Assembly (NCBI GenBank): GCA_016235745.1 | Contig: JACRJA010000009.1 | Coordinates: 1 to 64,000, forward strand | DNA length: 64,000 nt | Source of the DNA: Rhodocyclales bacterium | Lineage (GTDB): Bacteria > Pseudomonadota > Gammaproteobacteria > Burkholderiales > Rhodocyclaceae | Reading direction: 5' to 3' | In this document: piece after piece, positions 23,904 to 32,999 of the stretch | How the letters are laid out: every line of letters starts with the position of its first letter | Position numbering within the stretch: the stretch's first letter is position 1 | The notes under the pieces: model-generated | Told to the model about the DNA's origin: nothing | Database searches by the model: none | What the model saw: the letters and a program-made list of their open reading frames with translations, nothing else | Program-made: the position numbers and the translations under genes

Positions 23904-25121
23904 ATGCCGATGACCGAATTGCAGACCGTCGTGCTGCTCTCCCTCCTGCTGGGGCTGCAGCCGATTACCACCGACCTTTACCTACCGGCCCTGCCGGGGA
24001 TCACGGCAAGCCTGGAGGCGAGCGTGGCGCAGGCGCAGCAGACGCTGGCGGCGATGCTGTTCGCTTTTGGCGTGGCCCAGCTCTTCTGGGGGCCATTGTC
24101 GGACCGGTTCGGGCGCAAGCCCATCCTGCTCGCAGGGTTGAGCCTCTACGTGGCGGCGGCGCTGGGCTGCACTTTCGCCACCTCCATGCCGCAGCTGCTC
24201 GGCTGGCGCGTGGTGCAGGGGGTAGCGCTGGGGGCGTCGGTGATGGCAGGGCGGGCGATCGTGCGCGACCTGCACGATCCTCTGGCGGGGGCGAAACTCC
24301 TGAGCCGCGCTTTTTCCGGTCTCGGGCTGCTCGCCTGTCTCAGCCCTTTGGTCGGCGGGGCGACGGTGTACGCCCTGGGCTGGCGGGCGACGCTCTTCGT
24401 TCTGGCCGTGGCGGGGGCGATCACGCTGGCGTTCACCTGGTGCATCTTTCGCGAGACGCTGGCGCGGCGCAACCCGCACGCCCTGCGCCCGGCGGCGCTG
24501 CTGCGTGCATGGCGCGAGGTGCTGGGACACCGCGATTTCTGGATCTTCACCCTGCTCGCTTCATCTTCTTACGGCGGGCTCTTCACCTTCCTCGCGAGCT
24601 CTTCCTTCATCTTCATCAATCTCTACCGCTTCTCGCCCACGGAGTACAGCCTGGTGATGCTCGCCAGCGCCGCCTCCTATCTCTTCGGAACGGTGCTGTG
24701 CCGCCGCCTGCTCGGGCGCTTCGGGCTGAGGCGTACGGTGCAGCTGGGCGGCGTGCTCTCCTGCGCGGCGGGGGGACTGATGGTGATCCTGCTGCTCGGG
24801 CGTGGCGGGCCGATGGGGTTGCTCCTGCCGTTCTGCGGCTTCATGATCGCCCACGGCATCCATCAGCCGTGTGGCCAGAGCGGGGCGGTCGGGGCGTTTC
24901 CCCAGTCGGCGGGCGTGGCTTCCGCCTTGAGTGGGTTCGTGATGATGTCGATCGCCTTTCTCACGGGGGCGGTGCTCGGCGTGGTGATGCGCGACAATCC
25001 CTGGCCTTTCGCCGGGCTCGTCGCCTTCTGGGGAGCGATGCTCTTCGTGCTCGCTTTCGCCTTCGTGCCGCGTTCGCGTCTCGTCGCCAGCGAGGCGGTT
25101 CAAACCGAACGCGCTGGCTGA
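23904..25121 (+). CDS. Bcr/CflA-type MFS drug-resistance exporter
   Basis: A 405-residue, 12-helix major facilitator. QPITTDLYLPALPGI in the first helix, GPLSDRFGRKPILLAG (MFS motif A, near residue 65), and RVVQGVALGASVMAGRAIVRDL are typical of the Bcr/CflA subfamily, which exports bicyclomycin, chloramphenicol or sulfur compounds. The ATG at 23904 is preceded by GAGAAGGA. It lies just behind the IS remnant and runs into thiI tail-to-tail with a 22-base overlap. The substrate cannot be predicted; in this place it may relieve toxicity of aromatic compounds. Confidence 0.88.
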   Translation: MPMTELQTVVLLSLLLGLQPITTDLYLPALPGITASLEASVAQAQQTLAAMLFAFGVAQLFWGPLSDRFGRKPILLAGLSLYVAAALGCTFATSMPQLLGWRVVQGVALGASVMAGRAIVRDLHDPLAGAKLLSRAFSGLGLLACLSPLVGGATVYALGWRATLFVLAVAGAITLAFTWCIFRETLARRNPHALRPAALLRAWREVLGHRDFWIFTLLASSSYGGLFTFLASSSFIFINLYRFSPTEYSLVMLASAASYLFGTVLCRRLLGRFGLRRTVQLGGVLSCAAGGLMVILLLGRGGPMGLLLPFCGFMIAHGIHQPCGQSGAVGAFPQSAGVASALSGFVMMSIAFLTGAVLGVVMRDNPWPFAGLVAFWGAMLFVLAFAFVPRSRLVASEAVQTERAG

Positions 25122-26542
25122 TACACCGCCACCTCCAGTCCGCGCTCGGCGAGCGCCCGACCGTGCCATTGGCTGAGCAGCCCGCGGTCGCAGTAGAGCA
25201 GATAGCGCAGCGCCTCGGGCAGCTTCGCTTCGCGCAGGGCGAAGAAGGGAATCGTCAGGTCGGCTTCGGGCAGCGGCGCTTCGTCGGCGAGCTCGGGCGG
25301 ACGAATGTCGATGAGAACGTCGCCCGGGGTTTTCTGCCTCACCACCGGCAGCGCTGCGCCGGCCTCGGGCGGTGCGGCGAGCGCTTCGATCTTCCAGGTC
25401 TTGCGCGCGGCGAGCGCCCGGTCGAGCACCGTGAAGTCGAAGCTTTGCTCCAGCTCGGCCAGCCGCTCGAAGGAGCCGTGGATCACCGGGCGCTTGGAGA
25501 TGACGGCGCAGTGTTCTGGCAGATGCTCGGCGAAGGAGCGCGTGCCGATGCGCTCGGCCCAGGCGATGATCTCGTTCTTGTGCAGCGCCACCACCGGGCG
25601 CACCACCAGCTTGTCGGTGGCGCGGTCGATGAGCGCGAGGTTGCGGAGCGTCTGGCTCGAGACCTGGGCGAGGCTCTCGCCGGTTACCAGCGCGTCGAGC
25701 CCGAGCTCATCGGCCAGACGGCTGGCGGCCATCAGCATCAGGCGCTTGAGCATGACCCCCATGTAGCCTTCGCGCACGTCGGACAGCAGCCGCTCGATCA
25801 CTTCGCCGAAGGGCACGGAGATGAAGAGCGCGGGGTGCGAGCGGGCATAGCGCTGCCACAGGTAGTGGCACACCTGCTGCACTGCCGCCTCGTGTTCGGC
25901 TCCGCCCAGGTCGAAGAAGACGAAGTGGGTCTTGATCCCCCGGCGCAGCATGAGGAAGGCGGCCACGCTGGAATCGAATCCGCCGGAGACGAGGGCGATC
26001 GCTTCGCCCTGAGCGCCCAGCGGGAAACCGCCCAGTCCTTTCTCGCGCCCTTCGACGAGTTCGAGCACCTCGCCCGAGAGCTCGATCGCCACCGTGACTT
26101 CGGGATGGGTGAGATCGACCTTGGCGCCGGGGGCGGCGGCAATGAGCGCGGCGCCCGCCGTGCGTTCGAGTTCGAGCGAGGTGAAGGCATGTCGCCCCTT
26201 GCGCTTGGCGCGCACGGCAAAGGTCTTGCCGGCCACCCAGGGCGCGGCGAGCGTAGCCACGGCCTGGGCCACGGCCTGCGGCGAGACTTCGGGCAAGGGG
26301 AGCTCGCGCACGCGCAAGACGAGGTCGATGCCGGGGGTGTCGCACAGCCGCCGCTGCAGCCGCGCGCCGTCTTCGTCGGCCGCTTCGACTTCGATTTTGT
26401 CCCAGAAGCGGCGCACGCGGCAGGCGATGCCGTCTTTCTCGGCCAGACGCCGCACGTTGTCGACGAGGATCTTGGTCATCGTCTTGCGCACCGAAGCGCT
26501 CTTGATGATGATCTCGGGGGAGAGCTTGAGGAGAAAACGCAT
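25100..26542 (-). CDS. thiI: tRNA 4-thiouridine synthase / thiazole sulfurtransferase ThiI
   Basis: A 480-residue enzyme with ferredoxin-like and THUMP domains (residues 1-165), a PP-loop adenylase (SGGFDSS at 186-192) and a C-terminal rhodanese domain. It adenylates U8 of tRNA and inserts sulfur, and in the long form also feeds thiazole synthesis. Both key cysteines are present: Cys345 in EHCAVISKRP and the persulfide Cys451 in LLYCDRGLLSQ, so it is the full-length two-function type. The start MRFLLKLSPEI aligns with E. coli MKFIIKLFPEI; upstream in-frame extension is rejected. It overlaps the exporter gene end by 22 bases on the opposite strand. Confidence 0.95.
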   Translation of the reverse strand: MRFLLKLSPEIIIKSASVRKTMTKILVDNVRRLAEKDGIACRVRRFWDKIEVEAADEDGARLQRRLCDTPGIDLVLRVRELPLPEVSPQAVAQAVATLAAPWVAGKTFAVRAKRKGRHAFTSLELERTAGAALIAAAPGAKVDLTHPEVTVAIELSGEVLELVEGREKGLGGFPLGAQGEAIALVSGGFDSSVAAFLMLRRGIKTHFVFFDLGGAEHEAAVQQVCHYLWQRYARSHPALFISVPFGEVIERLLSDVREGYMGVMLKRLMLMAASRLADELGLDALVTGESLAQVSSQTLRNLALIDRATDKLVVRPVVALHKNEIIAWAERIGTRSFAEHLPEHCAVISKRPVIHGSFERLAELEQSFDFTVLDRALAARKTWKIEALAAPPEAGAALPVVRQKTPGDVLIDIRPPELADEAPLPEADLTIPFFALREAKLPEALRYLLYCDRGLLSQWHGRALAERGLEVAVYQPARSV

Positions 26543-26602
26543 GCCGGGATGGTCGGGAAAGGGAAGGGGCGATTCTAGCAGCGCGGCCGTAGAAGCGTAT
26601 CG

Positions 26603-26630
26603 CCGCGGCGGGAGGGACTGCCCGCCGCGG
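26603..26630 (-). terminator. strong GC hairpin between iorAB and thiI
   Basis: CCGCGGCGGG (26603-26612) and CCCGCCGCGG (26621-26630) form a perfect 10-bp stem with an 8-base loop, just past the iorAB stop. There is no U-run, so it is either a weak or factor-assisted terminator or a processing site. Confidence 0.5.
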
Positions 26631-26636
26631 GCCGTT

Positions 26637-29600
26637 TCAATGGGCGGCGAGGTCGCGACGAACAGCTGCCGGGTTTTCAGCCTGGGAGCGCGGTGCGGCG
26701 CGACGGCCGAAGGCGGCGAGTTTGCGTTCGGCTTTCTCGTAGCGCGTTTCGCGGTAGCCCTTGATGCCATCGAGCCGTCGTAACGCAAACCCAACGTCGG
26801 TTTCGCAGGGTACTTCCTCGAGCAGCAAGGTGCGGACATGCTCGGCGATCTCGCGCTCGCGTTGGTGCCAACCCGGCAGGCGGCGCAGGAAACGGCAGTG
26901 GCGCAGCAGGCGCAGCATCCACGGACGGGATTCGAGCGTGATTTCGAGATGTCTGCCGAAGAGTTCCAAGCGAGGTCTGTTGGGATGCGAGACGCGCAGG
27001 CTGTGCCCGAGTCGGCCGTAGGTGTGCTGGCGTTTCGCTGCCTCGAGCGGCGAGACGAGGACATGGGCGATGAATATTTCATCCTTGACGAAATGCGTCT
27101 TGGTGAGGACGCGCAGCGCGAGCGCCCGGTGTTCTGGCGCGTAGCGTTGCACCACACGTGTCGCCTCGGTCAGGTAGTCTTCGAGCGTGGCGCCGCGGTC
27201 GTAAAGGAGCAGGTCGTGGAGGTAGCGGGCGATGTGGGTCAGTGGCACTTCGGGAAAGAGGCGGGTCAAGCGCTGCAAGGCGTCTTCGAAGCGCGTGAGC
27301 AGTGCTTCGGCCGATGTCCAGGGCGGGAGGCTCTCGACGAGACTGGTACGCAGCAGCGTGAGTTCGGCCTCGGGTTCGTCTGCGGACATCGGTTCGGGGC
27401 CAGTGATGAAGAGCCGTCGCCCTAAGAGGAACGCTTGCCAGTTTGTCGCGAACTCGCGCGAGGGGAGGGCACGTTCAAACGCCGTACGCATTGCCTCGAG
27501 GGGAAAAGGAATCGCTCCTGCCTGCCAGGCGGCGCCCAGAAGTAGCGCCGGGGCATAGACGCTTCTCCCTAGCGTTTGCCCCACGGTGCGCCGTGCCGGC
27601 AGTAGATACAGGCGCTCACCGAGCGCGCGCCGCAACGACTCGTGCAGCCGCTGCGGGGTGAGCGGTGGCTCGCGTTCTCCTTCGTCGAGCATGAGTGAGA
27701 GCGGCAGTTGCATGTCCTCTTCGCACAGTGCCAAGCCATGGGGAGCAAGCCAGGCGAGGGAATGCGCCCCGTCGAGCAGATCGGCAGCGAGCAGCAAGTC
27801 GGCCCCGCCCTGTGGGGTGACCGGATCGTTGGCCGCGCCGGCGCGATACAGCGCCAGATGACTCGTCACTTGGCCGTTGCGCTGTGCCAGCCCCTTCTGG
27901 TCGATGAAACTGAATTCCAGCGTCTCTGGGAGTGCGAGCGCAGCTTCGGCCAGGACGCGGGTGATGGTGGTCACGCCCGAGCCGCCCACTCCTGTGACCA
28001 CGACGCGCCAGATGTTGCCGGCGGAGATGTCTTCCAGTGTTTTGCGTGGCGCTGGCTCCGGTAGCTCCTCGGATACGATCACGTCGTCGTGACGTGTCGT
28101 CGGTGGAAGGTAATCGATGACGCGGATCTTTTCGAAACTGGGACAGGCAAGGATTTTGCTGCAATAGCCGTCGGCGACGCAGATCTGCGGGTCGATGCTC
28201 ACTTTTGGGCCGTAAGCGTCTTCAGTACGGGACAAACCGGGGCAGCCGGTGGCCTCGATGCAGGCGCGGCAGTCCTCACAGGCTGACGTATTGATGCGGT
28301 AGAACACTTTCTCCGGCAGCGGCTTGCCTTGGACGAGCATTTCGCGTTCGCGTGCCCGTAGGCGGGCATGGTAGGTCAGGCCGCACTCCTTGCGCGAGAC
28401 GATTACCTTGGTGCCGGGGCGCCGGACGTAGTCGGCGAGCAGGTTGAGATAGAAATAACGGTCGCTCGGATTGACCTCGATCGCCTCGGTCACACCCATT
28501 GCACGCACCATGCCCAGAATATCTTGCTGCGGCCGACGTAACCCTTCCACCGACTCGCCGCTGCGCGGGTCCACCTGATGGCCGGTCATTGCCGTGACAC
28601 CATTGTCGAGCACGATGTAGGTCACGTCGTGCCCTAGTTGTACCGAGTTGGAAATGGCAGTCACCCCTGTGTGGAAGAAAGTCGAATCGCCCATCAATAC
28701 CACCGATGGGGTGCCGGTGAAGAGGTCGGTGCCGGCACCGACGGCTCCGCCCTGGCCCATGGCACCGATGTCGTGCATCTCCCCGAAGGGTGGCAGGAAG
28801 GAGAGCGAATAACATCCGACGTCGCCGTGGGTCACGAGCGGGATGCCGACGCGCGCGAGGCTGCGACGCACTGCCTTGAGTATGCTCAAAGTTTCGCGGT
28901 GCGGACAGCCGGGGCAGAACGTCGGCAGGCGCGGCGGCAGTGCTTCGGGGAGTACGATGGGCTCGGCCGGGCTCAGCGGGCGTGTTGCCGGACGCAGATG
29001 CTGCAGCAGCACCTCGATCCGCTCACGCATGAGCTCGTGGCTCAGCCCGCCGTCGGCGGGGAACCCCTCTTCTTCCTCGTCGGAGAAACGGAACCGCTTG
29101 CCCATGACCCGGACTTCGAGCCCGTGCGCCTGGCATAGCGCCGCTACCTCTTGCTCGAGAAATCCGCGTTTTTCTTCGACGACCACCACCGTACGACGGC
29201 GCACGAGCCAGGGCACGAGAGCGGACTCGACGAGGGGCCAGGAACCGGCTGGCCGATAGAGCGCCACCTCTTCGCCCAGACCCAGTTCATCGAGTACCTG
29301 CCGCATGCGCGGGTAAACGGGGCCAGCGGCGATGAACCCGAGTTCGGCGGTCTCGTCTCCCTCGCAGTGATCGAGGGACAGTTGGGTGAGCACCTCGAGC
29401 GCTCGGGGAAAGCGCACCCGAATCATCTCGCGATCGGCCACGCGTGAGTTGGGCGGAACCATCACGTTGCGCGTCAGATCGAGCGTGTCGGGATCGAATC
29501 GGGCCGTTTCGCGCGGCAACGGCGTCCAAGGGCGAATGCATACCCTGCCTCCGCCTTCGGCGAGGAAGGTGGGTACCACCACGCCGACGTAGAGCGAGGA

Positions 29601-30107
29601 GCGGCGCGACAACGTCAGGGCGAGGGCGATACCATCCTTCAGTTCCTGCGGCGTGGCCGGCTCGAGGAAGGGAATGTGCAGGTGTTTGAAGAGATAGCGA
29701 GAGTCGGCCGGTGTGGCCGTGGACTGACACCAGGGATCGTCACCGACCACGACCACCACGCCGGCATGGCATGGGGTTCCGCTGTCGGGGTCGATGGCGC
29801 GTGGACCGGGATCGGCGAAATTGCCTACCGACAGGGCATCGGCCGCCACCTGAAGCCCCATCGACTTCATCGCCAGCAGACAGTCACGCCCGGCCTGCCT
29901 TGCGCCGGCAGCCATCGCGGCGGCGTTGCCCTCGTTGTTGGCGATCGCCACGCGCACGCCGTGCCGTGTGAGTTCTGCGCGTCGGGCCTGAAGAACGTTG
30001 AAGAAATCGGCCAGCGGCGAGCCAGGATAGCCGGTGTAGAGCGATACTCCGGCTTCCAGCCCACCCTGGATGATCAATTCGTTGCCATCGAGGATCCGGT
30101 ATTCCAT
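26637..30107 (-). CDS. iorAB: indolepyruvate (arylpyruvate) ferredoxin oxidoreductase, IorA-IorB fusion
   Basis: A 1156-residue fusion that would oxidatively decarboxylate aryl-pyruvates to aryl-acetyl-CoA with ferredoxin as acceptor. Order: pyrimidine-binding domain (GNELIIQGGLEAGVSLYTGYPG, residues 8-30), TPP domain (FCPGCPHRE at 398-404; LMGDSTFF around 473; DNGVTAMTG), a two-cluster ferredoxin segment (Cys610, 613, 616, 622 and Cys643, 649, 655), then the gamma domain (VVVTGVGGSGVTTI, FIDQKGLAQRNGQV) and a C-terminal extension known as DUF6537. The second Fe-S group shows only three Cys in normal spacing. The start at 30107 is chosen for GAAGGAGGAGG upstream; a 12-codon longer reading exists. 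Divergent from a MocR regulator. Confidence 0.92.
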   Translation of the reverse strand: MEYRILDGNELIIQGGLEAGVSLYTGYPGSPLADFFNVLQARRAELTRHGVRVAIANNEGNAAAMAAGARQAGRDCLLAMKSMGLQVAADALSVGNFADPGPRAIDPDSGTPCHAGVVVVVGDDPWCQSTATPADSRYLFKHLHIPFLEPATPQELKDGIALALTLSRRSSLYVGVVVPTFLAEGGGRVCIRPWTPLPRETARFDPDTLDLTRNVMVPPNSRVADREMIRVRFPRALEVLTQLSLDHCEGDETAELGFIAAGPVYPRMRQVLDELGLGEEVALYRPAGSWPLVESALVPWLVRRRTVVVVEEKRGFLEQEVAALCQAHGLEVRVMGKRFRFSDEEEEGFPADGGLSHELMRERIEVLLQHLRPATRPLSPAEPIVLPEALPPRLPTFCPGCPHRETLSILKAVRRSLARVGIPLVTHGDVGCYSLSFLPPFGEMHDIGAMGQGGAVGAGTDLFTGTPSVVLMGDSTFFHTGVTAISNSVQLGHDVTYIVLDNGVTAMTGHQVDPRSGESVEGLRRPQQDILGMVRAMGVTEAIEVNPSDRYFYLNLLADYVRRPGTKVIVSRKECGLTYHARLRAREREMLVQGKPLPEKVFYRINTSACEDCRACIEATGCPGLSRTEDAYGPKVSIDPQICVADGYCSKILACPSFEKIRVIDYLPPTTRHDDVIVSEELPEPAPRKTLEDISAGNIWRVVVTGVGGSGVTTITRVLAEAALALPETLEFSFIDQKGLAQRNGQVTSHLALYRAGAANDPVTPQGGADLLLAADLLDGAHSLAWLAPHGLALCEEDMQLPLSLMLDEGEREPPLTPQRLHESLRRALGERLYLLPARRTVGQTLGRSVYAPALLLGAAWQAGAIPFPLEAMRTAFERALPSREFATNWQAFLLGRRLFITGPEPMSADEPEAELTLLRTSLVESLPPWTSAEALLTRFEDALQRLTRLFPEVPLTHIARYLHDLLLYDRGATLEDYLTEATRVVQRYAPEHRALALRVLTKTHFVKDEIFIAHVLVSPLEAAKRQHTYGRLGHSLRVSHPNRPRLELFGRHLEITLESRPWMLRLLRHCRFLRRLPGWHQREREIAEHVRTLLLEEVPCETDVGFALRRLDGIKGYRETRYEKAERKLAAFGRRAAPRSQAENPAAVRRDLAAH

Positions 30108-30135
30108 GACCTCCTCCTTCGTCTCTCTTTTGGGG

Positions 30136-30237
30136 CTGTTCATGTACAGTATTTATACGTATATTGATGGTGAAAATACAGAGATAGAAAAGTGATCTCT
30201 GAATCGGTACAGAATGGTTTTTCGCATGACTGTACCG
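30136..30237. promoter_or_regulatory. MocR-type operator array between iorAB and its regulator
   Basis: CTGTTCATGTACAG (30136-30149) is a 12/14 palindrome. CGGTACAG (30205-30212) and CTGTACCG (30230-30237) are perfect inverted copies, 17 bases apart. All share the half-site CTGTAC. A TATAAA-like -10 for iorAB lies near 30150-30160 on the minus strand in an AT-rich patch. Spaced repeated half-sites are usual for MocR proteins. Confidence 0.55.
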
Positions 30238-30278
30238 GTGAAAAAAGCGCGAAACTGAGCCGGTCAGCGGAGAAACGA

Positions 30279-31703
30279 ATGGAGGATCTAAGGTATCGGC
30301 GCCTAGCCTGCGAACTCGCCGAGCGCATCCGCGAAGGCGTTTATCGTCCAGGAGAACGTTTCCCTTCGCTGCGCAAGACGGTCGAGCGCCATGGCGTGAG
30401 CTTGACCACGGTGCAGAGCGCCTATGCCCTGCTCGAATCCTGGCGCCTGATCGAATCGCGCCCGCGCTCTGGCTACTATGTGCGCGACGCCATCGCACCA
30501 CCGGTAGAACCTTCCTTGGCTCCGATGCAGCAGCCAGTGGCGGTGGAGATTCGCCACGAGGCGGCCGAAGTGTTGCGCCTCTGCCAGCGCGAGGGGGTAC
30601 TCGATCTGGGAACCGCCATTCCTTCGGCCGAATTTTTGCCCGTGGAACGTCTGCGTCGGGCGATCGGCAGGGTGGTACGCGAGCGCATGGCCGAAGTCGT
30701 TGGCATGCAGTTCTCCGCCGGCATGGCCTGCCTGCGACGCGAGCTCGCCAAACGCATGGCCGACGCCGGCTGTGCCGTCTCTCCCGAGCACATCGTCGTC
30801 ACCAACGGCGGTCAGGAAGCATTGCTCCTGAGCCTGCGGGCGATGACGCGTCCCGGCGACACCGTCGCCGTCGAGAGCCCCACCTACGTTGGGTTGCTAC
30901 AAGCGCTCGAATCCCTCGGCTTGCACGCACTGGAGATCCCTTCCCATCCGCGTGAGGGCGTCAGCCTCGAGGCGCTCGAGCTCGCGTTGGCACAGTGGGA
31001 GATTCGCGCCTGTGCCTTTATGACGGCCAACAGCAATCCTTCTGGGGCCAGCATGCCGCTCGAGCGCAAGCGCCGTCTGGTGGAGATGCTGGCCGAGCGC
31101 GGCATCCCCCTGGTCGAAGACGACGAATTCGGGGATCTGACCGAAGCGAGACGAAGGGTGCCAGCGGCCAAGGCCTTCGACCGCCAGGGATTGGTCTCCT
31201 ATTGCGCTTCGGTCTCCAAGTCCTTGGCACCGGGCTTGCGGGTAGGGTGGTGCGTGCCCGGCCGGTTTCAAGACGAAGTCATGTTCATGAAATCGTTCAG
31301 CAGCGTCAGTACGCCGGCGTTGTGTCAAATGGCGGTGACCGAAATGATGGCCGACGGCAGCTACGATCGCCATCTGCGCCAGGCGCACACTCGCTACGCC
31401 GCCCAGGTACAGCGTTTTTCCGCGGCCATCGCCCAGCATTTCCCGCCTGGCACGACCGGGAGTCGACCCACGGGAGGCTTCGTCCTCTGGGTTGGCTTGC
31501 CGGAAGGGAGCGATGCGGCGGTGCTGTGCCGGCTCGCCCTGGGCGAAGGGGTTGGCATCATGCCAGGACATCTCTTCTCCGCCTCGGGGCGATACCGTAA
31601 CCATCTACGGCTCAATTGCGCCGTGCCGTGGAGCGAACGCGTCGAGCATGCCTTGATCACGCTGGGGCGTCTGGCTACCTCCGCAGAAGTCGTTTCGCGG
31701 TAA
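30279..31703 (+). CDS. MocR/PdxR-type regulator (GntR winged helix plus aminotransferase domain)
   Basis: A 474-residue protein. Residues 1-75 are a GntR winged helix (LACELAERIREGVYRPGERFPSLR, TVQSAYALLESWRLIESRPRSGYYV). From about 110 it is a fold-type I aminotransferase domain with NSNPSGASM, EDDEFGDL and the PLP lysine in CASVSKSLAPGLRVGW, near residue 314. Such proteins sense amines or amino acids through PLP. The ATG at 30279 is favoured, with GGAGA upstream and the HTH starting directly after; an in-frame ATG at 30192 lies within the operator region. It probably controls iorAB, and aryl-amino acids or their keto acids are plausible effectors. Confidence 0.9.
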   Translation: MEDLRYRRLACELAERIREGVYRPGERFPSLRKTVERHGVSLTTVQSAYALLESWRLIESRPRSGYYVRDAIAPPVEPSLAPMQQPVAVEIRHEAAEVLRLCQREGVLDLGTAIPSAEFLPVERLRRAIGRVVRERMAEVVGMQFSAGMACLRRELAKRMADAGCAVSPEHIVVTNGGQEALLLSLRAMTRPGDTVAVESPTYVGLLQALESLGLHALEIPSHPREGVSLEALELALAQWEIRACAFMTANSNPSGASMPLERKRRLVEMLAERGIPLVEDDEFGDLTEARRRVPAAKAFDRQGLVSYCASVSKSLAPGLRVGWCVPGRFQDEVMFMKSFSSVSTPALCQMAVTEMMADGSYDRHLRQAHTRYAAQVQRFSAAIAQHFPPGTTGSRPTGGFVLWVGLPEGSDAAVLCRLALGEGVGIMPGHLFSASGRYRNHLRLNCAVPWSERVEHALITLGRLATSAEVVSR

Positions 31704-31736
31704 GCTTCTTGTTTTGCGTTGCCCGAGGACGATCAG

Positions 31737-32762
31737 ATGAAGGTGCTGGTGACCGGCGCGGCCGGCTATATCGGTTCGCACACCTGCGTGGAACTCTTGA
31801 CGGCGGGCCACGAGGTGGTGGCGCTCGACAATTTTTCCAACAGCCATCCCGAGGCGCTCGCGCGCGTGGCCGAGCTGGCCGGGCGCGCGCCGACGGTGAT
31901 TCGCGCCGACGTGCGCGACCGTGATGCGCTCGTGCGCGTGCTCGCGCAGCACGGCTGCACGGCGGTGATCCACTTCGCCGGCCTGAAGGCGGTGGGCGAA
32001 TCGGTGGCGCAGCCGCTCGCCTACTACGACAACAACGTGCTCGGCACCCTGAGGCTGCTGCAAGCGATGCAGGCATGCGGCGTGAAGACGCTCGTCTTCA
32101 GTTCCTCGGCCACGGTCTATGGCGAGCCGCAGCGCCTGCCGCTGACCGAAGATCATCCCCTGAGCGCCACCAACCCGTACGGGCGCACCAAGCTGGTGAT
32201 CGAGGAGATGCTGCGCGACCTCTTCCGCGCCCAGCCCGACTGGCGCATGGCCCTGTTGCGCTACTTCAACCCGGTGGGAGCGCATCCTTCGGGGCGCATC
32301 GGCGAGGATCCCGGCGGCGTGCCCAACAACCTCATGCCCTACGTGGCCCAGGTGGCGGTGGGGCGGTTGCCGAAACTGCGCGTCTTCGGCGACGACTACC
32401 CCACGCCCGACGGCACGGGGATGCGCGACTACCTGCACGTGGTCGACCTGGCGCTGGGGCACTTGGCGGCGCTGCGCACCCTCGCTGCCGAGCCGCCGCA
32501 GTGCCTGGCGGTAAACCTTGGCACGGGCCGGGGCCATAGCGTGCTCGAGCTCGTGCGCGCCTTCGAGCAGGCGAGCGGCCGGGCGATCCCTTACGAGATC
32601 GTTCCGCGCCGTCCCGGCGACGTCGCCGCCTGCTGGGCCGACCCGAGCCTGGCGGCCGAGCGCCTGGGCTGGCGCGCCACCCGCGGACTCGACGAGATGT
32701 GCCGCGACGCTTGGCGCTGGCAGCAGGCCAATCCGTACGGTTACGGCCACCCCGAAGAATAG
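31737..32762 (+). CDS. galE: UDP-glucose 4-epimerase
   Basis: A 341-residue short-chain dehydrogenase/reductase that interconverts UDP-glucose and UDP-galactose using tightly bound NAD. Visible are the NAD motif [11 protein letters not shown] (residues 5-15), the SSSATVYG segment with the catalytic Ser/Thr, and the YxxxK pair in [19 protein letters not shown], the [12 protein letters not shown] segment and the terminal YGYGHPEE are also standard. GAGGAC precedes the ATG. The last base of the stop codon is the first base of a 143-bp inverted-repeat element, so the element has inserted at, or evolved against, the very end of the gene. Confidence 0.95.
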   Translation: MKVLVTGAAGYIGSHTCVELLTAGHEVVALDNFSNSHPEALARVAELAGRAPTVIRADVRDRDALVRVLAQHGCTAVIHFAGLKAVGESVAQPLAYYDNNVLGTLRLLQAMQACGVKTLVFSSSATVYGEPQRLPLTEDHPLSATNPYGRTKLVIEEMLRDLFRAQPDWRMALLRYFNPVGAHPSGRIGEDPGGVPNNLMPYVAQVAVGRLPKLRVFGDDYPTPDGTGMRDYLHVVDLALGHLAALRTLAAEPPQCLAVNLGTGRGHSVLELVRAFEQASGRAIPYEIVPRRPGDVAACWADPSLAAERLGWRATRGLDEMCRDAWRWQQANPYGYGHPEE

Positions 32763-32904
32763 GGCACCGCGAACAACCTACTGCGCGGCCGAATGGCGGC
32801 GTTGCGCGGTGCTCGCAGGCTCGCCTATCTGCAGGATAGGTCTCGCCTGCTGCGCTCCGGGCGCCTTGCCCTGCAGCCGCTCGCAACGGTCGTTCGCGGT
32901 GCCC
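32762..32904. repeat. 143-bp structured inverted-repeat element
   Basis: The ends are inverted copies over 17 bases with one mismatch (GGGCACCGCGAACAACC at 32762 and GGTCGTTCGCGGTGCCC ending at 32904; the outer 13 are perfect). Inside there is a nested stem: GCAGGC, CCTATC, loop TGCAG, GATAGG, GCCTGC (about 32815-32850). A related end (26 bases, 3 transitions) occurs at 62040 right after copA. This looks like a dispersed MITE or REP-type element, possibly acting as an RNA structure or terminator behind galE. The rest of the 237-bp gap up to 33000 holds a weak promoter (TAGAAT near 32970). Confidence 0.75.
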
Positions 32905-32999
32905 AATAAAAGGATTCATAGGGCAAGCCCTTATGTTTTATGTAAAACTCATGTCTTGCGGGGTAGAATGGCGCGGTCTTCCTCCCTTTTCCCTGGATC

